From the NCBI GenBank assembly GCA_036506155.1, contig DASXSF010000037.1, forward strand, positions 88,473 to 152,472: DNA of 64,000 nt. The letters are read 5' to 3'. The stretch's first letter is position 1. Each line of letters starts with the position of its first letter. This document shows positions 54,290 through 63,608 of the stretch, in pieces. The notes under the pieces were generated by a model. The model was given only the letters and a program-made list of their open reading frames with translations. It was not told where the DNA came from and did not search any database. The position numbers and the translations under genes are program-made. Source of the DNA: DASXRA01 sp036506155 (GTDB taxonomy: Bacteria; Actinomycetota; Actinomycetes; Mycobacteriales; Jatrophihabitantaceae).

Positions 54290-55002
54290 TCACTCACCAG
54301 CACGCTCATCCAGAACTTCGCGCCCTCACCACCCTGCCCAGCCCACAGACCGAGGATGTCGCGCTCACCGGCCAGGCTGACCCCGATGGCCGCGTAGAAC
54401 GGTCGGTTGGCCACCTGCCCGTCGCGCACCTTCACCACGATGGCGTCGATGAACACCGCCGCGTAGCTCTCATCCAGTGGCCGGGCGGCCCAGTCATTCA
54501 TCTCCTCGAGCACCTTGTCAGTGATCCGCGAGATCGTCTCCTTGCTCACCGAGGCGCCGTCTATCTCGGCGAAGTGCGCGCTGATCTCCCCGGTGGTCAG
54601 CCCCTTGGCATAAAGGGACAGCACGACCTGGTCGACCCCGCTCAACCGCCGTTGCCGCTTCTTGACGATCTGCGGCTCGAAGCTGCTCGCCCGATCCCGC
54701 GGCACCTCGATCTCCACCGCACCGCTGTGCTCGGTCAGTACCTTCTTGGCGCGGGTCCCGTTACGGACGTTGCCGGTGCCAGCGCCGGTCGGGTCGTGCT
54801 TCTCATACCCGAGGTGCTCGGTCATCTCCTCGTTCAATGCCGTCTCGATGACGGTCTTGGTCAGCTGCTTGAGCAGCCCGTCCGGGCCGGTCAACGACAG
54901 ACCCTGCTCCTTGGCCAAGCGCACCAGCTCGGCCGCCGCCTGCTGTTCGGCCGACTGCTCGGCCCGCTTCTTCGCTGCCACATCCGGCAGTGTCGCGGCC
55001 AT
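54290..55002 (-). pseudogene. IS256-family transposase, 3' truncated
   Basis: About 235 residues starting MAATLPDVAAKKRAEQSAEQQ, with the IS256 N-terminal domain (LLKQLTKTVIETALNEEMTEHLGY, GNVRNGTRAKKVLTE) and the first catalytic Asp in VFIDAIVVKVRDG. It breaks off at AGQGGEGAKFWMSVL; intact members run to about 400 residues. The second Asp and the Glu are therefore missing and the fragment is not active. Bases 55003-55145 probably contain the left end of the element. Confidence 0.88.
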
Positions 55003-55145
55003 CTCCGCGCCTTCCTGCCAGCCAGACCGGCTGGCGTGTCAGGCCGGAAACACCGTCTGCCACGGCATGTGCAGCTTCATGGACTGCTCGACCCGACCCT
55101 GCGTTAGGCCGGGGAGAAACCACATCGCGCAGAGGGGCTGGGCAG

Positions 55146-57263
55146 TCAAGCCGGGGTCATGGCTGTGCGTTCGTTGCTGAGTTCCTCCGGGCGCGGGTCC
55201 GGTTTGTGTGACAGTCTGCTTGGCCACCACATCCACCGGCCGAGGTCCAGGTTCAGCGCGGTAACTAGCACGGACCGCACGATGATCGTGTCCAGCAAGA
55301 TGCCGAAGGCAACGGCGAAACCTAGCTCGGTCAGGAAGGTTGCCGGGATCGTCGCGAGTACTGCGAACGTGCCGGCGAGCACGAATCCGGCTGAGGTGAT
55401 GACCCCGCCGGTGGCGGCGAGCCCGGTGAGCGCACCGTGCCGGGCGTCGTGCTTGTTCGCCTCCTCGCGCACCCGGGTCATCAGGAAGATGTTGTAGTCG
55501 ATGCCGAGTGCGACGAGGAACACGAACACGAACAGGGGGAACGAGGTGTCGGCCCCGCCGAACCCGAAGACGTGGTTGAAGAAGAAGGCGCTGACGCCGA
55601 GGGCGGCGGCGAAGGAGAGCACCACTGTGGCGGTGAGGATCAACGGCGCCACAAGCGACCGCAGCAGCAACCCAAGGATGACGAAGACCACGACAAGGAT
55701 GAGCGGAATGATGATCTCGCGGTCGTGCGCGGAGGCACGCTTCACGTCCAGGTAGATCGCGGTGTTGCCGCCCACTTTCGCATCAGCGCCAGATACCGCG
55801 TGCGCTGCGGATCGCACCCGGTCGATCGTGGCGTACGCCGCCTGGCTGTCAGGCCGCGAGGTCAGCGTTCCCTCGAGATAGGCATGGCCGGCCCGGGCCG
55901 CGGGCGGGGTCACGGCCGCGATTCCCCGGGTTGCGGCGAAGGCAGACCGCAGCGGGGCCGCCGCGCTCTCGTTGCCGATCACGATGACGGGCACCCCCGC
56001 GCCCGCGGGGAAGTGCCGGGCGAGCACGGTCTCACCAATCACTGAATCGGGATGCCCGCGGAAGGACTGCGCGTTGGTCAGGCCATTGGCCTTCAGGCCG
56101 ATCAGCCCCAGCGCCATGACACCCAGAACCGCGGTGGTCGTGATCCAAATCATCCGCGGCCGGGCTGTCATGCTCCACCCGACCCGCGCCCACATACCGC
56201 GGGTTGTCGGCTCGGAGGAGCCGTAGGTCGGCCGATACGGCCAGAAGACCCCGCGGGGGAAGCTCACCAGCAGCGCCGGCAGCAGCGTCAACATGGCCAG
56301 CGCACCGACCGCGACGCCGATCGCAAGCACTGGGCCCAGATCCTTCGTCGAGTTCAGCTCCGCGGCGAACACCGTCAGCAGCGCGATGATCACTGTCGAC
56401 GCGCTCGCGATGACCGCCGGGCCCGCGCGCACCAGCGCCTCCGCCATCGCGGGGTGCCGGCGGTCGTGGCGGCGCAATTCCTCCCGGTAGCGCGCGACGA
56501 TCAACAGCGCATAGTCCGTGCTGGCGCCGAAGACCAGCACGTACAGGATGCCCGCGCTTTGCGCGTTGACGGTAAGGCCAGCATGCGCGGCGAGCAGGTA
56601 GACCACCGCCTGGGCGGTTATCAGCGCCACCCCGGAGGACAGCACCGGCAGCAGCCACAGCAGCGGGCTTCGGTATGTAATCAGCAAGATCACGATGACG
56701 ACCGCCACCGCCGAGTACAAAAGCGTGCTGTCGATGCCCTTGAATACCTCGCTGTTATCGGCCGCGTTTCCGAGCGGGCCGGTGATATGGGAGCTCAGGC
56801 CATTCGCGTTCGACGCGGTGATCGAGCGGATAGCGTCGGCCACCTTAGGCGCGTTGTTCCAGCCCTTCTTGCCCAGATCGACCCAAAGGACGATCTGCAT
56901 GGCCTTGTCGTCAGCGGCGACGATCGGGCCCGCGATCTTGCCAGGCACGACACCGTGGATCCCGGCGAACTTCCGGGCGTCCGTGGCCACCTTGGCCCGA
57001 TCCGCCGCGGTCAGACCCGAGGCACGCTCATAGACGACGACCCCGGAGTAGGTGTTCGGCGGTTGGAAACGCGCCTGCACCTCGACGACCTTGGTCGACT
57101 CGGCCTTCCCGGGCAGCCAGGCCTTCGCGTCATTCTTCTCCGCACCGGTGAGCTTTCCCGCCAGCGGGAACGCGACCACCACCACGACCACCCAAAAACC
57201 CACAACAAGCCACTTGGTCCAGCTCCCGGCCGGAATCTCAGCGACCCTGCGTGCCCTGCCCAC
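55146..57263 (-). CDS. MMPL-family (RND-type) exporter
   Basis: A 705-residue membrane exporter with twelve helices in two sets of six, each preceded by an extracytoplasmic domain (about 45-180 and 390-520). The signature of the MMPL family is visible in the first set, AGILYVLVFGASTDYALLIVARYREEL, and in the second, FLVALGIDYNIFLMTRVREEA; the Asp-Tyr pairs relay protons. Such proteins move lipids or drugs out of actinobacteria; the cargo cannot be read from sequence. The GTG start lies 19 bases after the truncated ABC ATPase gene on the same strand. The 3' end is next to the IS256 end at 55145. Confidence 0.92.
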   Translation of the reverse strand: MGRARRVAEIPAGSWTKWLVVGFWVVVVVVAFPLAGKLTGAEKNDAKAWLPGKAESTKVVEVQARFQPPNTYSGVVVYERASGLTAADRAKVATDARKFAGIHGVVPGKIAGPIVAADDKAMQIVLWVDLGKKGWNNAPKVADAIRSITASNANGLSSHITGPLGNAADNSEVFKGIDSTLLYSAVAVVIVILLITYRSPLLWLLPVLSSGVALITAQAVVYLLAAHAGLTVNAQSAGILYVLVFGASTDYALLIVARYREELRRHDRRHPAMAEALVRAGPAVIASASTVIIALLTVFAAELNSTKDLGPVLAIGVAVGALAMLTLLPALLVSFPRGVFWPYRPTYGSSEPTTRGMWARVGWSMTARPRMIWITTTAVLGVMALGLIGLKANGLTNAQSFRGHPDSVIGETVLARHFPAGAGVPVIVIGNESAAAPLRSAFAATRGIAAVTPPAARAGHAYLEGTLTSRPDSQAAYATIDRVRSAAHAVSGADAKVGGNTAIYLDVKRASAHDREIIIPLILVVVFVILGLLLRSLVAPLILTATVVLSFAAALGVSAFFFNHVFGFGGADTSFPLFVFVFLVALGIDYNIFLMTRVREEANKHDARHGALTGLAATGGVITSAGFVLAGTFAVLATIPATFLTELGFAVAFGILLDTIIVRSVLVTALNLDLGRWMWWPSRLSHKPDPRPEELSNERTAMTPA

Positions 57264-57282
57264 TGTTCCCCCAGGCAGCCGA

Positions 57283-57726
57283 CTACCGACGTAGTTCGCT
57301 CCTTACGCAACCACCGTTCCCAATGTGGCGCAAGAGCCCGGCAAGCTCAGCGAGCCGCAGCGGCAGCGTGATGTCCTCCAGCGCGTCCGTCGGCACCCGG
57401 TTGTAGGCCTGGAAGACGAACCCGACGCGGTCGCGGCGCAGCCGCGTGAGGTGCCTGTCGTCGAGGCGGCTCAGGTCGTTCGAGCCGATGAACGCCTGGC
57501 CCGATGTCAGCGAGTCGAGCTCGGCGATGGAGTGCAGCAGCGTGGACTTCCCCGGCCGGACAGCCCCCATGATGGCGGTGAATCGCTTCGCGGTGAACGC
57601 CACGGTGATGCCGTCTAGCGTGCGCACCTCGGTCTGGCTGCGGCCGTACACCTTCGTGCGATCGATGGTGTGAGTCGCGATCGCCGGCTCGGCAATGGTG
57701 GCGGGTTCGGCGAACAATGTGGCCAT
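57283..57726 (-). pseudogene. MacB-type ABC ATPase, truncated
   Basis: About 140 residues. It keeps an N-terminal strand (DRTKVYGRSQTEVRTLDG), a Walker A (GAVRPGKST in place of the usual GPSGSGKST, still fitting G-x4-GK-S/T), and the Q-loop region FVFQAYNRVP. It then ends after PLRLAELAG in unrelated residues, without signature motif, Walker B or switch His. It resembles the intact ATPase at 21114-21899 but is more diverged. It probably once formed an operon with an exporter; the MMPL gene now follows it directly. Confidence 0.8.
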
Positions 57727-57890
57727 GACAAGCTCCACGCATGGGACGGCGGCAAGAAGTCCGCCGCGGCCACGTTAATACATCCCAGCATTCGGCGTGC
57801 AAATCGGGCCGGCGAGTTACGAACGGCCCTGCTTGGATGGGCAGTTGGGAAGCGAACCTGGCTGCGACCGGTACCTAGAGGAGGCCGTGA

Positions 57891-59210
57891 ATGCCGCTTC
57901 GGGTGTGCCGCTGGCGTGCACTCACAGCAGCGGTGGGCGTCACGCTGACGGCGGCGATGGCGTCGTGTGCGAGCGAGGGGGCCGACGGCGGGTATGCGCG
58001 ATTGACCGGCGCGCACCTGGAGGTCCTGGCGGCCTGGACCGGCGTGGAGCAGGCACGCTTCGCCGAGGTGCTGCGCGGATTCACTGCCCGCACCGGCGCC
58101 ATCGTGACGTACACGTCGGCGCGGCACGACGTCCCCGAAGCGCTCGACACGCGAATCGCCGCAGGCGATCCGCCGGACGTGGCGTTGCTGCCGCAACCGG
58201 GGCTGCTCCATCGCTACGCCGGGGCCGGCCGGCTGGTACCGCTCGACAGTGAGACCGCTGGTCTGGTACGCCGCGACTACTCATCGGTGTGGCAGGCGCT
58301 TGCGTCGAGCGGCGGGCGCCCCTACGGCGTGTGGTTCAAGGCGGCGAACAAGTCATTGCTCTGGTACAACCTCGCGGCGTTCGAACGCGTCGGTATCGCT
58401 CCGCCCGGCGACTTGGGCAGCCTGCTCGAAGCCGAGCGCACCATCCGTGTCGGCGGCGTGGCGCCCTTCTCCGTCGGTGGCGGTGACCAGTGGACGATCA
58501 CCGACTGGTTCGAGAACCTTTACCTGCAGCTGGCCGGGCCGCGCGACTACGACCGGCTCGCTGCGCACCGGATTCCGTGGACCGACCAGTCCGTTGAGTC
58601 GACCCTGAGGTTAATGGCTCAGGTGCTTGCGCCGCACTTCCTGCGCGGCGGGGTTACCACGACGCTGCGTACCGGCTTTGAGGACTCCGTCGCCGAGGCG
58701 TTCGGCGCGCCGGCCGGTGCTGCGATGGTCTGCGAGGGCGACTTCGTCGCGAGCGTCGTCTCTTCGCGGACACGCGCGCGCATCGGCGTCGACGTCGACG
58801 CCGCGCCGTTCCCGGCTGCCCGCCCGGGTGTCCCCGGAGTCGTCGGCGGCGGCGACGTCGCGGTCCAGCTGCGCCGGTCGAACGCCGCCGCCGAGTTGAT
58901 GCGCTACCTCGCCGACCCCGCGGGCGCCGCGATCTGGGCTGCCCACGGCGGCTTTATCTCGCCAAACCAGTCGCTCGACCTCGCCGTGTATCCCGACGCG
59001 CTGACTCGCTCGATCGCGCGCCGGCTGATCGAGGCCGGCGACGGGTTCCGCTTCGACCTGTCCGACCTGCAGCCCGCGGCGTTCGGTTCCACGCCGGGCG
59101 CCGGCATGCAGGCGGCATTGCGCGAGTTCCTCGTTACTCGAGACGTGCCGGCCACGGCGCGGCGCCTGGAGCGGGCAGCTGCGGCAGCTTATGCAGCGAG
59201 GCCGCGGTGA
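57891..59210 (+). CDS. ABC-type solute-binding lipoprotein (sugar-type, family 1)
   Basis: A 439-residue exported lipoprotein: signal peptide then lipobox MASC with Cys26. The body matches extracellular family 1 binding proteins, with LEVLAAWTGVEQARFAEVLRGF near the N-terminus, AAGDPPDVALLPQPG, and the hinge-region GRPYGVWFKAANKSLLWYN; these proteins capture sugars or oligosaccharides for ABC import. The ATG is preceded by GAGGAGG. No permease or ATPase gene is near, so it either works with a distant transporter or has another role. It converges with the betaine-type binding protein that follows. Confidence 0.88.
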   Translation: MPLRVCRWRALTAAVGVTLTAAMASCASEGADGGYARLTGAHLEVLAAWTGVEQARFAEVLRGFTARTGAIVTYTSARHDVPEALDTRIAAGDPPDVALLPQPGLLHRYAGAGRLVPLDSETAGLVRRDYSSVWQALASSGGRPYGVWFKAANKSLLWYNLAAFERVGIAPPGDLGSLLEAERTIRVGGVAPFSVGGGDQWTITDWFENLYLQLAGPRDYDRLAAHRIPWTDQSVESTLRLMAQVLAPHFLRGGVTTTLRTGFEDSVAEAFGAPAGAAMVCEGDFVASVVSSRTRARIGVDVDAAPFPAARPGVPGVVGGGDVAVQLRRSNAAAELMRYLADPAGAAIWAAHGGFISPNQSLDLAVYPDALTRSIARRLIEAGDGFRFDLSDLQPAAFGSTPGAGMQAALREFLVTRDVPATARRLERAAAAAYAARPR

Positions 59211-59221
59211 GGACAGCACGT

Positions 59222-60172
59222 TCAGCGCGCCGCGGCGAGCAGGCCGTGGCGCTCCAGCCAGCCGTGCGCTTCGGCGTGGACGTCGTTGCCGGCGACGGTC
59301 ACGCGCCAGTTGAGGAAGATCAAGCTGCGCGAGTCGAGGCGCGCCGACACGGCATCCAGCGAGTGCTGCAGGCGCATGCCATAACGTTGCAATACCCGGT
59401 CCGAGACGACAGGCACCACCTGCTCGGTTGGCTGGAGCCGGCGGTCGTCGCGCAGCAGAGCCAGGCGTCGCGTGGCCAGCCACCCATCGGTTGTGAACGT
59501 CACGGCAACGTCGATGACGCCCTCGTAGAGTGCCTCCATCCGCTGCGTCTCGTCGTCGAACGGGAGGAACTGCTTGACCCGCAGGCCGTACAGCCGCTGC
59601 AGGCCGGCAAGGCAGTACGGCCGGGTCGGGCACTCCGACGGTCCGCCCATGGTGAGCGCTGGCTTGGCGGCGGCGAGGTCGCTCAGGGTCCGCAGGTGGA
59701 GCCTGCCAGCCGTGGCCGGGGTAACCGCGAAGCCGTTCTGATCCGACGCCGCGGCCGGTCGCAGCGCCGAGAGGTGCCACGGCGCGAGGTGGCTGCGCAG
59801 CGCGGCGAGGACGGCGGCCGGGTCCATCCGGTCGACGCTGGCGCCCGGCGCGATGCTGGTCAGCGCCGTGCCCAGGTACTCCGGCACGACGTCGACCAAG
59901 CCCTGCCGCTGCGCCGGTTGAACCAGTTCACGCGGGCCGAGGTCAAACTCGCGCTGTACCGGCACACCCGCGTGCTCCAGCGATTGCGCGTAGATCTCCG
60001 CGAGCAGTTCGCTCTCCGGGAAGTTGAACGACGCCACGATCACGGACTCGCCCCGCGGGGGGGTGACCATGGCACGGTGCCCGGTGCCGTGACTGCACCC
60101 GCCCAGCACGGCAACCCCCACAAGCAGCGTACCGAGGCGTGTCCGGTGTCTTGTCCCGCGCTTGCCGTCCAC
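59222..60172 (-). CDS. ABC-type quaternary-amine/betaine-like binding lipoprotein
   Basis: A 316-residue lipoprotein with signal peptide and lipobox LGGC (Cys26). The mature part has the OpuAC/ProX-OsmF fold hallmarks: VIVASFNFPESELLAEIYAQSLE at the N-terminus, VDVVPEYLGTALT, and ALYEGVIDVAVTFTTDGWL. Family members bind glycine betaine, choline or similar compounds. The GTG at 60172 has GGAGGG just upstream on the minus strand; the longer frame is rejected. It is divergent from the PAP2-like/kinase gene (38 bases). No permease gene is adjacent. Confidence 0.86.
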   Translation of the reverse strand: MDGKRGTRHRTRLGTLLVGVAVLGGCSHGTGHRAMVTPPRGESVIVASFNFPESELLAEIYAQSLEHAGVPVQREFDLGPRELVQPAQRQGLVDVVPEYLGTALTSIAPGASVDRMDPAAVLAALRSHLAPWHLSALRPAAASDQNGFAVTPATAGRLHLRTLSDLAAAKPALTMGGPSECPTRPYCLAGLQRLYGLRVKQFLPFDDETQRMEALYEGVIDVAVTFTTDGWLATRRLALLRDDRRLQPTEQVVPVVSDRVLQRYGMRLQHSLDAVSARLDSRSLIFLNWRVTVAGNDVHAEAHGWLERHGLLAAAR

Positions 60173-60210
60173 GACGCCCTCCCTGTACAGCCTGCGATCG
60201 GGGTGAAGGC

Positions 60211-61896
60211 ATGCGCAAGCTAGGCGCGTCACCGGAGCCGATCGCGCCGGTTGTCGCCGCGGCCGCGATCGGCCGGCGGCGCCGGCCGTCCGGCGAGCCG
60301 CCGCCGCTGCCTAGACATGTCGCGCCGAGCACACGCTGGTACCTGGGGGCGATCGTCGCCGTCGCGATGCTCGAAGTCGCGCTGGCAGTGCATCCGTCTC
60401 GAGTCGCGGTGACCCGGGTGGACAATGCGGTAGTAGCGGCACTGGCGGGGCTGCGCAACCATCCCGTCACCTCGTCGATGCACGCGCTGGAGCACCTCGG
60501 CTCGATCAACGTCGTGCGCGTCCTGGGCTGGGCGACCATCGCGGTTCTGCTCGTCGCCCGTCGGATACGCCACCTGCTCACGTACCTGACGGTCGTGCTG
60601 GTCGTCGTACTCGTGGCCGGCTCGCTGGGGCTGCTGCAGGGGCGGATGCGGCCCGCCGGCGTGCGCATCCTCGGCGACTGGACCGGATACGCCCACCCGG
60701 CAACGCCGGTGGCTCTGCTGGCTACGGTCGCGGTCGGCGTGCTCTACACCACCGTGCCGCGCGGGCGATGGCGCAACCGCGGCAAGTGGCTAGCCGGTGT
60801 CGCCGTCGCCGGGCTGTGTGCGGCACGACTGATGCTCAGCGTCGACCATCCGAGCGACCAACTGGCTGCCCTCGGGCTCGGCTGGGCACTGCCGGTCGTG
60901 GCGTTCCGACTGCTCACCCCGGACGAGGTCTTCCCGGTCGGCTACCACGGCCCGCGCCGGGCCCACCTCGACGTCGGGGGCGAACGTGGCACGGCGATCG
61001 TGCGTGCGCTCGACCAGCAGCTCGGCATTCGCGCGTCGAGTGTGGAGCCGTACGGCCTTGCCGGATCGGCAGGTTCAACACCGTTACGGATCCGCGCGCA
61101 GAACGCGGACGGCAGCGAGATCACGCTCTTCGCGAAGCTCTACGCGACCAGTCACTTGCGCGCCGACCGTTCCTACAAGCTGTCGCGGATGGTGCTCTAT
61201 GGACGGCTCGAGGACGAGAAGCCGTTCTCGACAGTGCGCCGGCTGGTCGAGTACGAGGACCACATGCTGCGGCTGCTCCGCGACGGCGGCCTGCCCACGC
61301 CGCAGCCCTACGGGCTGGTTGAGATCACGCCGGAGCGCGAGTACCTGATCGTGATGGAGTTCTACGAAGGGGCTCGCGAGGTGGACCTGGGGCCGGTCGG
61401 CGAACGCGAGATCGACGATGCGCTTGCGATCGTCCGGCGGCTATGGCAGATGGGCGTCGCGCACCGGGACATCAAGCCATCGAACCTGCTCCTGCACGGC
61501 GGACGGATCAAGCTCATCGATGTCGCGTTCGCCACGGTGCGCCCGACACCCTGGCGGCAGGCGGTGGACCTCGCGAACATGATGCTGACCCTGGCACTCG
61601 TCAGCAACGCCGAGCTTGTCTACGAACGGGCGACCCGCCTGTTTGCCCTGGACGACCTGGCCGAAGCGTTCGCTGCGAGCCGAAGCGTCACGATCCCCAC
61701 GCAGCTGCGAGCGAGGCTGCGTGCTGACGGGCGTGACCTGCTCGGACGCTTCCGGGCCCTCGCCCCGGCCCGGCCCCCGGTGCACATCCAGCTGTGGACG
61801 ATGAGGCGCTTCGGCGTCAGCGCGTGCGTCCTGCTCGCGGCAGCGTTCGCGGCGGGCGCGGTGTACACCTACGCCCGGCTGGCGGGGTTGCTGTGA
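60211..61896 (+). CDS. PAP2-like membrane domain fused to a protein-kinase-like domain
   Basis: A 561-residue fusion. Residues about 40-235 have five or six helices and resemble type 2 phosphatidic acid phosphatases (GRMRPAG near 144-150, HPATP near 162, ARLMLSVDHPSDQ near 205-217). The usual catalytic His position holds Asp212, followed by His213, so activity is doubtful. Residues about 260-530 form a eukaryote-like/RIO-type kinase with ATP lysine 309 (FAKLY), HRDIKPSN (418-425) and IDVAFATV with metal Asp437 in place of DFG. A last helix follows near 535-555. The following gene starts in its stop codon (GTGA). Confidence 0.85.
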   Translation: MRKLGASPEPIAPVVAAAAIGRRRRPSGEPPPLPRHVAPSTRWYLGAIVAVAMLEVALAVHPSRVAVTRVDNAVVAALAGLRNHPVTSSMHALEHLGSINVVRVLGWATIAVLLVARRIRHLLTYLTVVLVVVLVAGSLGLLQGRMRPAGVRILGDWTGYAHPATPVALLATVAVGVLYTTVPRGRWRNRGKWLAGVAVAGLCAARLMLSVDHPSDQLAALGLGWALPVVAFRLLTPDEVFPVGYHGPRRAHLDVGGERGTAIVRALDQQLGIRASSVEPYGLAGSAGSTPLRIRAQNADGSEITLFAKLYATSHLRADRSYKLSRMVLYGRLEDEKPFSTVRRLVEYEDHMLRLLRDGGLPTPQPYGLVEITPEREYLIVMEFYEGAREVDLGPVGEREIDDALAIVRRLWQMGVAHRDIKPSNLLLHGGRIKLIDVAFATVRPTPWRQAVDLANMMLTLALVSNAELVYERATRLFALDDLAEAFAASRSVTIPTQLRARLRADGRDLLGRFRALAPARPPVHIQLWTMRRFGVSACVLLAAAFAAGAVYTYARLAGLL

Positions 61897-62456
61897 ATAG
61901 CCACCGCGCCCGATGGACCAGCCACTGCGCGATGCTCGCGGCGTGCCTCGCCGTCATACTCGGCGTGAGCTCATGTAGCCTCACGACTGCCGCCGAGGTT
62001 CCCCGATGCGGATCGATCGAGCGGGTAGCGCTCATTGCCCAGTCGGTACCGTCGACCTCGTACGTGCCATGCATCAGTGCACTGCAGCCGGGGTGGCGCG
62101 GCACGGGGCTGCACGTACACAAGGGGTATACCCGCTTTACGCTGCGATCCGACCGCAACCCCGACCACCCTGTCCACGTGCTGCTGTCCGCATCCTGCAC
62201 CGTCGGTGCGGCCACGCCGATCGCACCCCGGACACCTGGCGGGCGGACCTACCTGCAACTGCGCGGAATCGATCCGCGCTACGCCGGAACGATGTACGAC
62301 GTCTTCCCAGGAGGATGCGTGAGTTACAGCTTCGACTTCGAGCGGGGCCCGCACATCGCGCTCATGTCACAGCTGGCGTCGACGGTCGGATTTGTGCCGC
62401 GCCAACAGTTGCGTCTTGAGGTGCAGCGTCGGCTGGGCGTTCGGCTGGATCCATGA
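61893..62456 (+). CDS. Small lipoprotein of unknown function
   Basis: A 187-residue exported lipoprotein. The signal peptide ends at the lipobox GVSSC with Cys28. The mature part has four cysteines that could make disulfides (PRCGS, VPCIS, ASCTV, GGCVS), aromatic strands and no recognisable domain. The GTG overlaps the stop of the kinase fusion (GTGA), and its own stop overlaps the start of the PAP2 gene. This coupling implies a joint task in the three-gene operon, perhaps as an extracellular sensor or partner of the membrane enzymes; that is inference. Confidence 0.8.
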   Translation: MNSHRARWTSHCAMLAACLAVILGVSSCSLTTAAEVPRCGSIERVALIAQSVPSTSYVPCISALQPGWRGTGLHVHKGYTRFTLRSDRNPDHPVHVLLSASCTVGAATPIAPRTPGGRTYLQLRGIDPRYAGTMYDVFPGGCVSYSFDFERGPHIALMSQLASTVGFVPRQQLRLEVQRRLGVRLDP

Positions 62457-63082
62457 ACAACGACCGCTGCCGCGCCGCACTGCACCACCTGGCCGATCCC
62501 GAGGTCCGGCTCCTGCTTGGCCTGTCCGGGCTGGCCTTGTCCGGGCTGGCCGTGCACGACCGCAGCATCGGTCGCCGCGAGGCCGCAGTGTTCCGAGCGG
62601 TCAACGACCTGCCCGACCGGCTGTTCCCCCCTGCCTGGGTCGTGATGCAAGCCGGCACGCTAGCGGCCGGCCCCGTGGCGAGCGCAGTGGCATGGCTGTC
62701 CGGACGGCCCCGGCTGGCCCCCCGACTGGCTCTCGGCGGCGTCGGCAGCTGGGCGCTGTCCAAAGCGATCAAACGCGTCTACCGCCGGCCGCGACCGAGT
62801 TCCCTTCTCGACGGCACGCGAAGCCGAGGCAAGGAAGCCGCCGGACTAGGGTACGTGTCCGGCCACGCCGGCGTAGCGCTCGCACTCGGTACCGCCGCCT
62901 ACCCCGAACTTGGCCGAACCGGCCGGCTCGCCACCCTCGTCGCCGTACCAACCGTTGGCCTGTGCCGCATCTACGTCGGCGCCCACCTACCGCTTGACGT
63001 CATCGGCGGCGCCGCGATGGGTCTCGCCGTAGACGCCGCCGTCGACCGCGCCCTCAATGCCGTAGAGAAGCGCAACAAGTAA
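62453..63082 (+). CDS. PAP2-family phosphatase
   Basis: A 209-residue membrane phosphatase with a complete catalytic signature: K107-x6-R114-P115 (SKAIKRVYRRPRP), SGH at 136-138, and R172-x5-H178-x3-D182 (CRIYVGAHLPLD). It has about six helices. PAP2 enzymes remove phosphate from lipids such as phosphatidate, polyprenyl pyrophosphate or phosphoinositides at the outer face of the membrane. Here it may supply the activity that the fusion protein appears to have lost. The ATG overlaps the lipoprotein stop (ATGA), so the operon is tightly coupled. The C-terminal tail is short and basic. Confidence 0.93.
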   Translation: MNNDRCRAALHHLADPEVRLLLGLSGLALSGLAVHDRSIGRREAAVFRAVNDLPDRLFPPAWVVMQAGTLAAGPVASAVAWLSGRPRLAPRLALGGVGSWALSKAIKRVYRRPRPSSLLDGTRSRGKEAAGLGYVSGHAGVALALGTAAYPELGRTGRLATLVAVPTVGLCRIYVGAHLPLDVIGGAAMGLAVDAAVDRALNAVEKRNK

Positions 63083-63608
63083 TCGCTCCGGCCGGCTGTT
63101 AACTGGCAGGTGCGACGTTCGCTGAAAGCAGCGGCGCGCATATCGATGGTCGGTGAGCGCGAAGCCCCGCTACCGCATGGCGCCGTGTCAGCGCGGCGAC
63201 AGCGGCCGGGTAACCCAGTTCGCGGACTTGTGGCTGTGCACTTGCTCCTGAGCCCAGCGTCCTGGTTTCCGTTGGGTGGACTGGGCTGGGCGAGCCACAC
63301 CGGGGTCCTGCGCGCGGTGTGGATCTAGGGCTGGTTAGCAGAATCGGTCCAAGTGTGCACCGACGCGCGCGAGCGACCTCCTAGCTCATACAGTCCCGAA
63401 GTCGGCAGGTCCGGTCGACTCTGACGGATCATATGTACGGCCACGCGGCCCCAGGGGTTTCGTGCAGATCGGCGGGCAGGGGCGCGTCTTGCGCCGACAA
63501 CACGGTTCGCAGGCTCACGCCGCGACGCGATAGGGAACGCATAACTGAGCCTGTCGCATAAACGGCGCGCCTGCGACTGCGCTGCGCTGGTGGTTGGGAT
63601 CATGGCGT
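63083..63608. other. Intergenic stretch, probable IS end at the right
   Basis: These 526 bases contain no supported gene; open frames on either strand are short and unlike known families. A left terminal repeat of the following IS1182-like element may lie near 63547, beginning GAGCCTGTCGCATAAACG, but its partner is beyond the window. Confidence 0.45.

Larger units (their letters stand above)
45287..55145. mobile_element. Putative integrated island at tRNA-Val with nested IS remnants
   Basis: The left border is set by tRNA-Val and the integrase/excisionase module. Rightward, everything to the IS256 fragment is a mixture of insertion-sequence pieces, broken genes and non-core genes, in contrast to the intact core genes on the left. 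The right border is not defined: no second copy of the tRNA-Val 3' end was found by eye inside the window. The region is probably a decayed integrative element or prophage remnant later hit by several insertion sequences. Confidence 0.5.

Noticed and set aside
56052..57371. 439-codon plus-strand frame opposite the MMPL gene
   Set aside because: Arg/Gln/His-rich composition without domains; antisense shadow.
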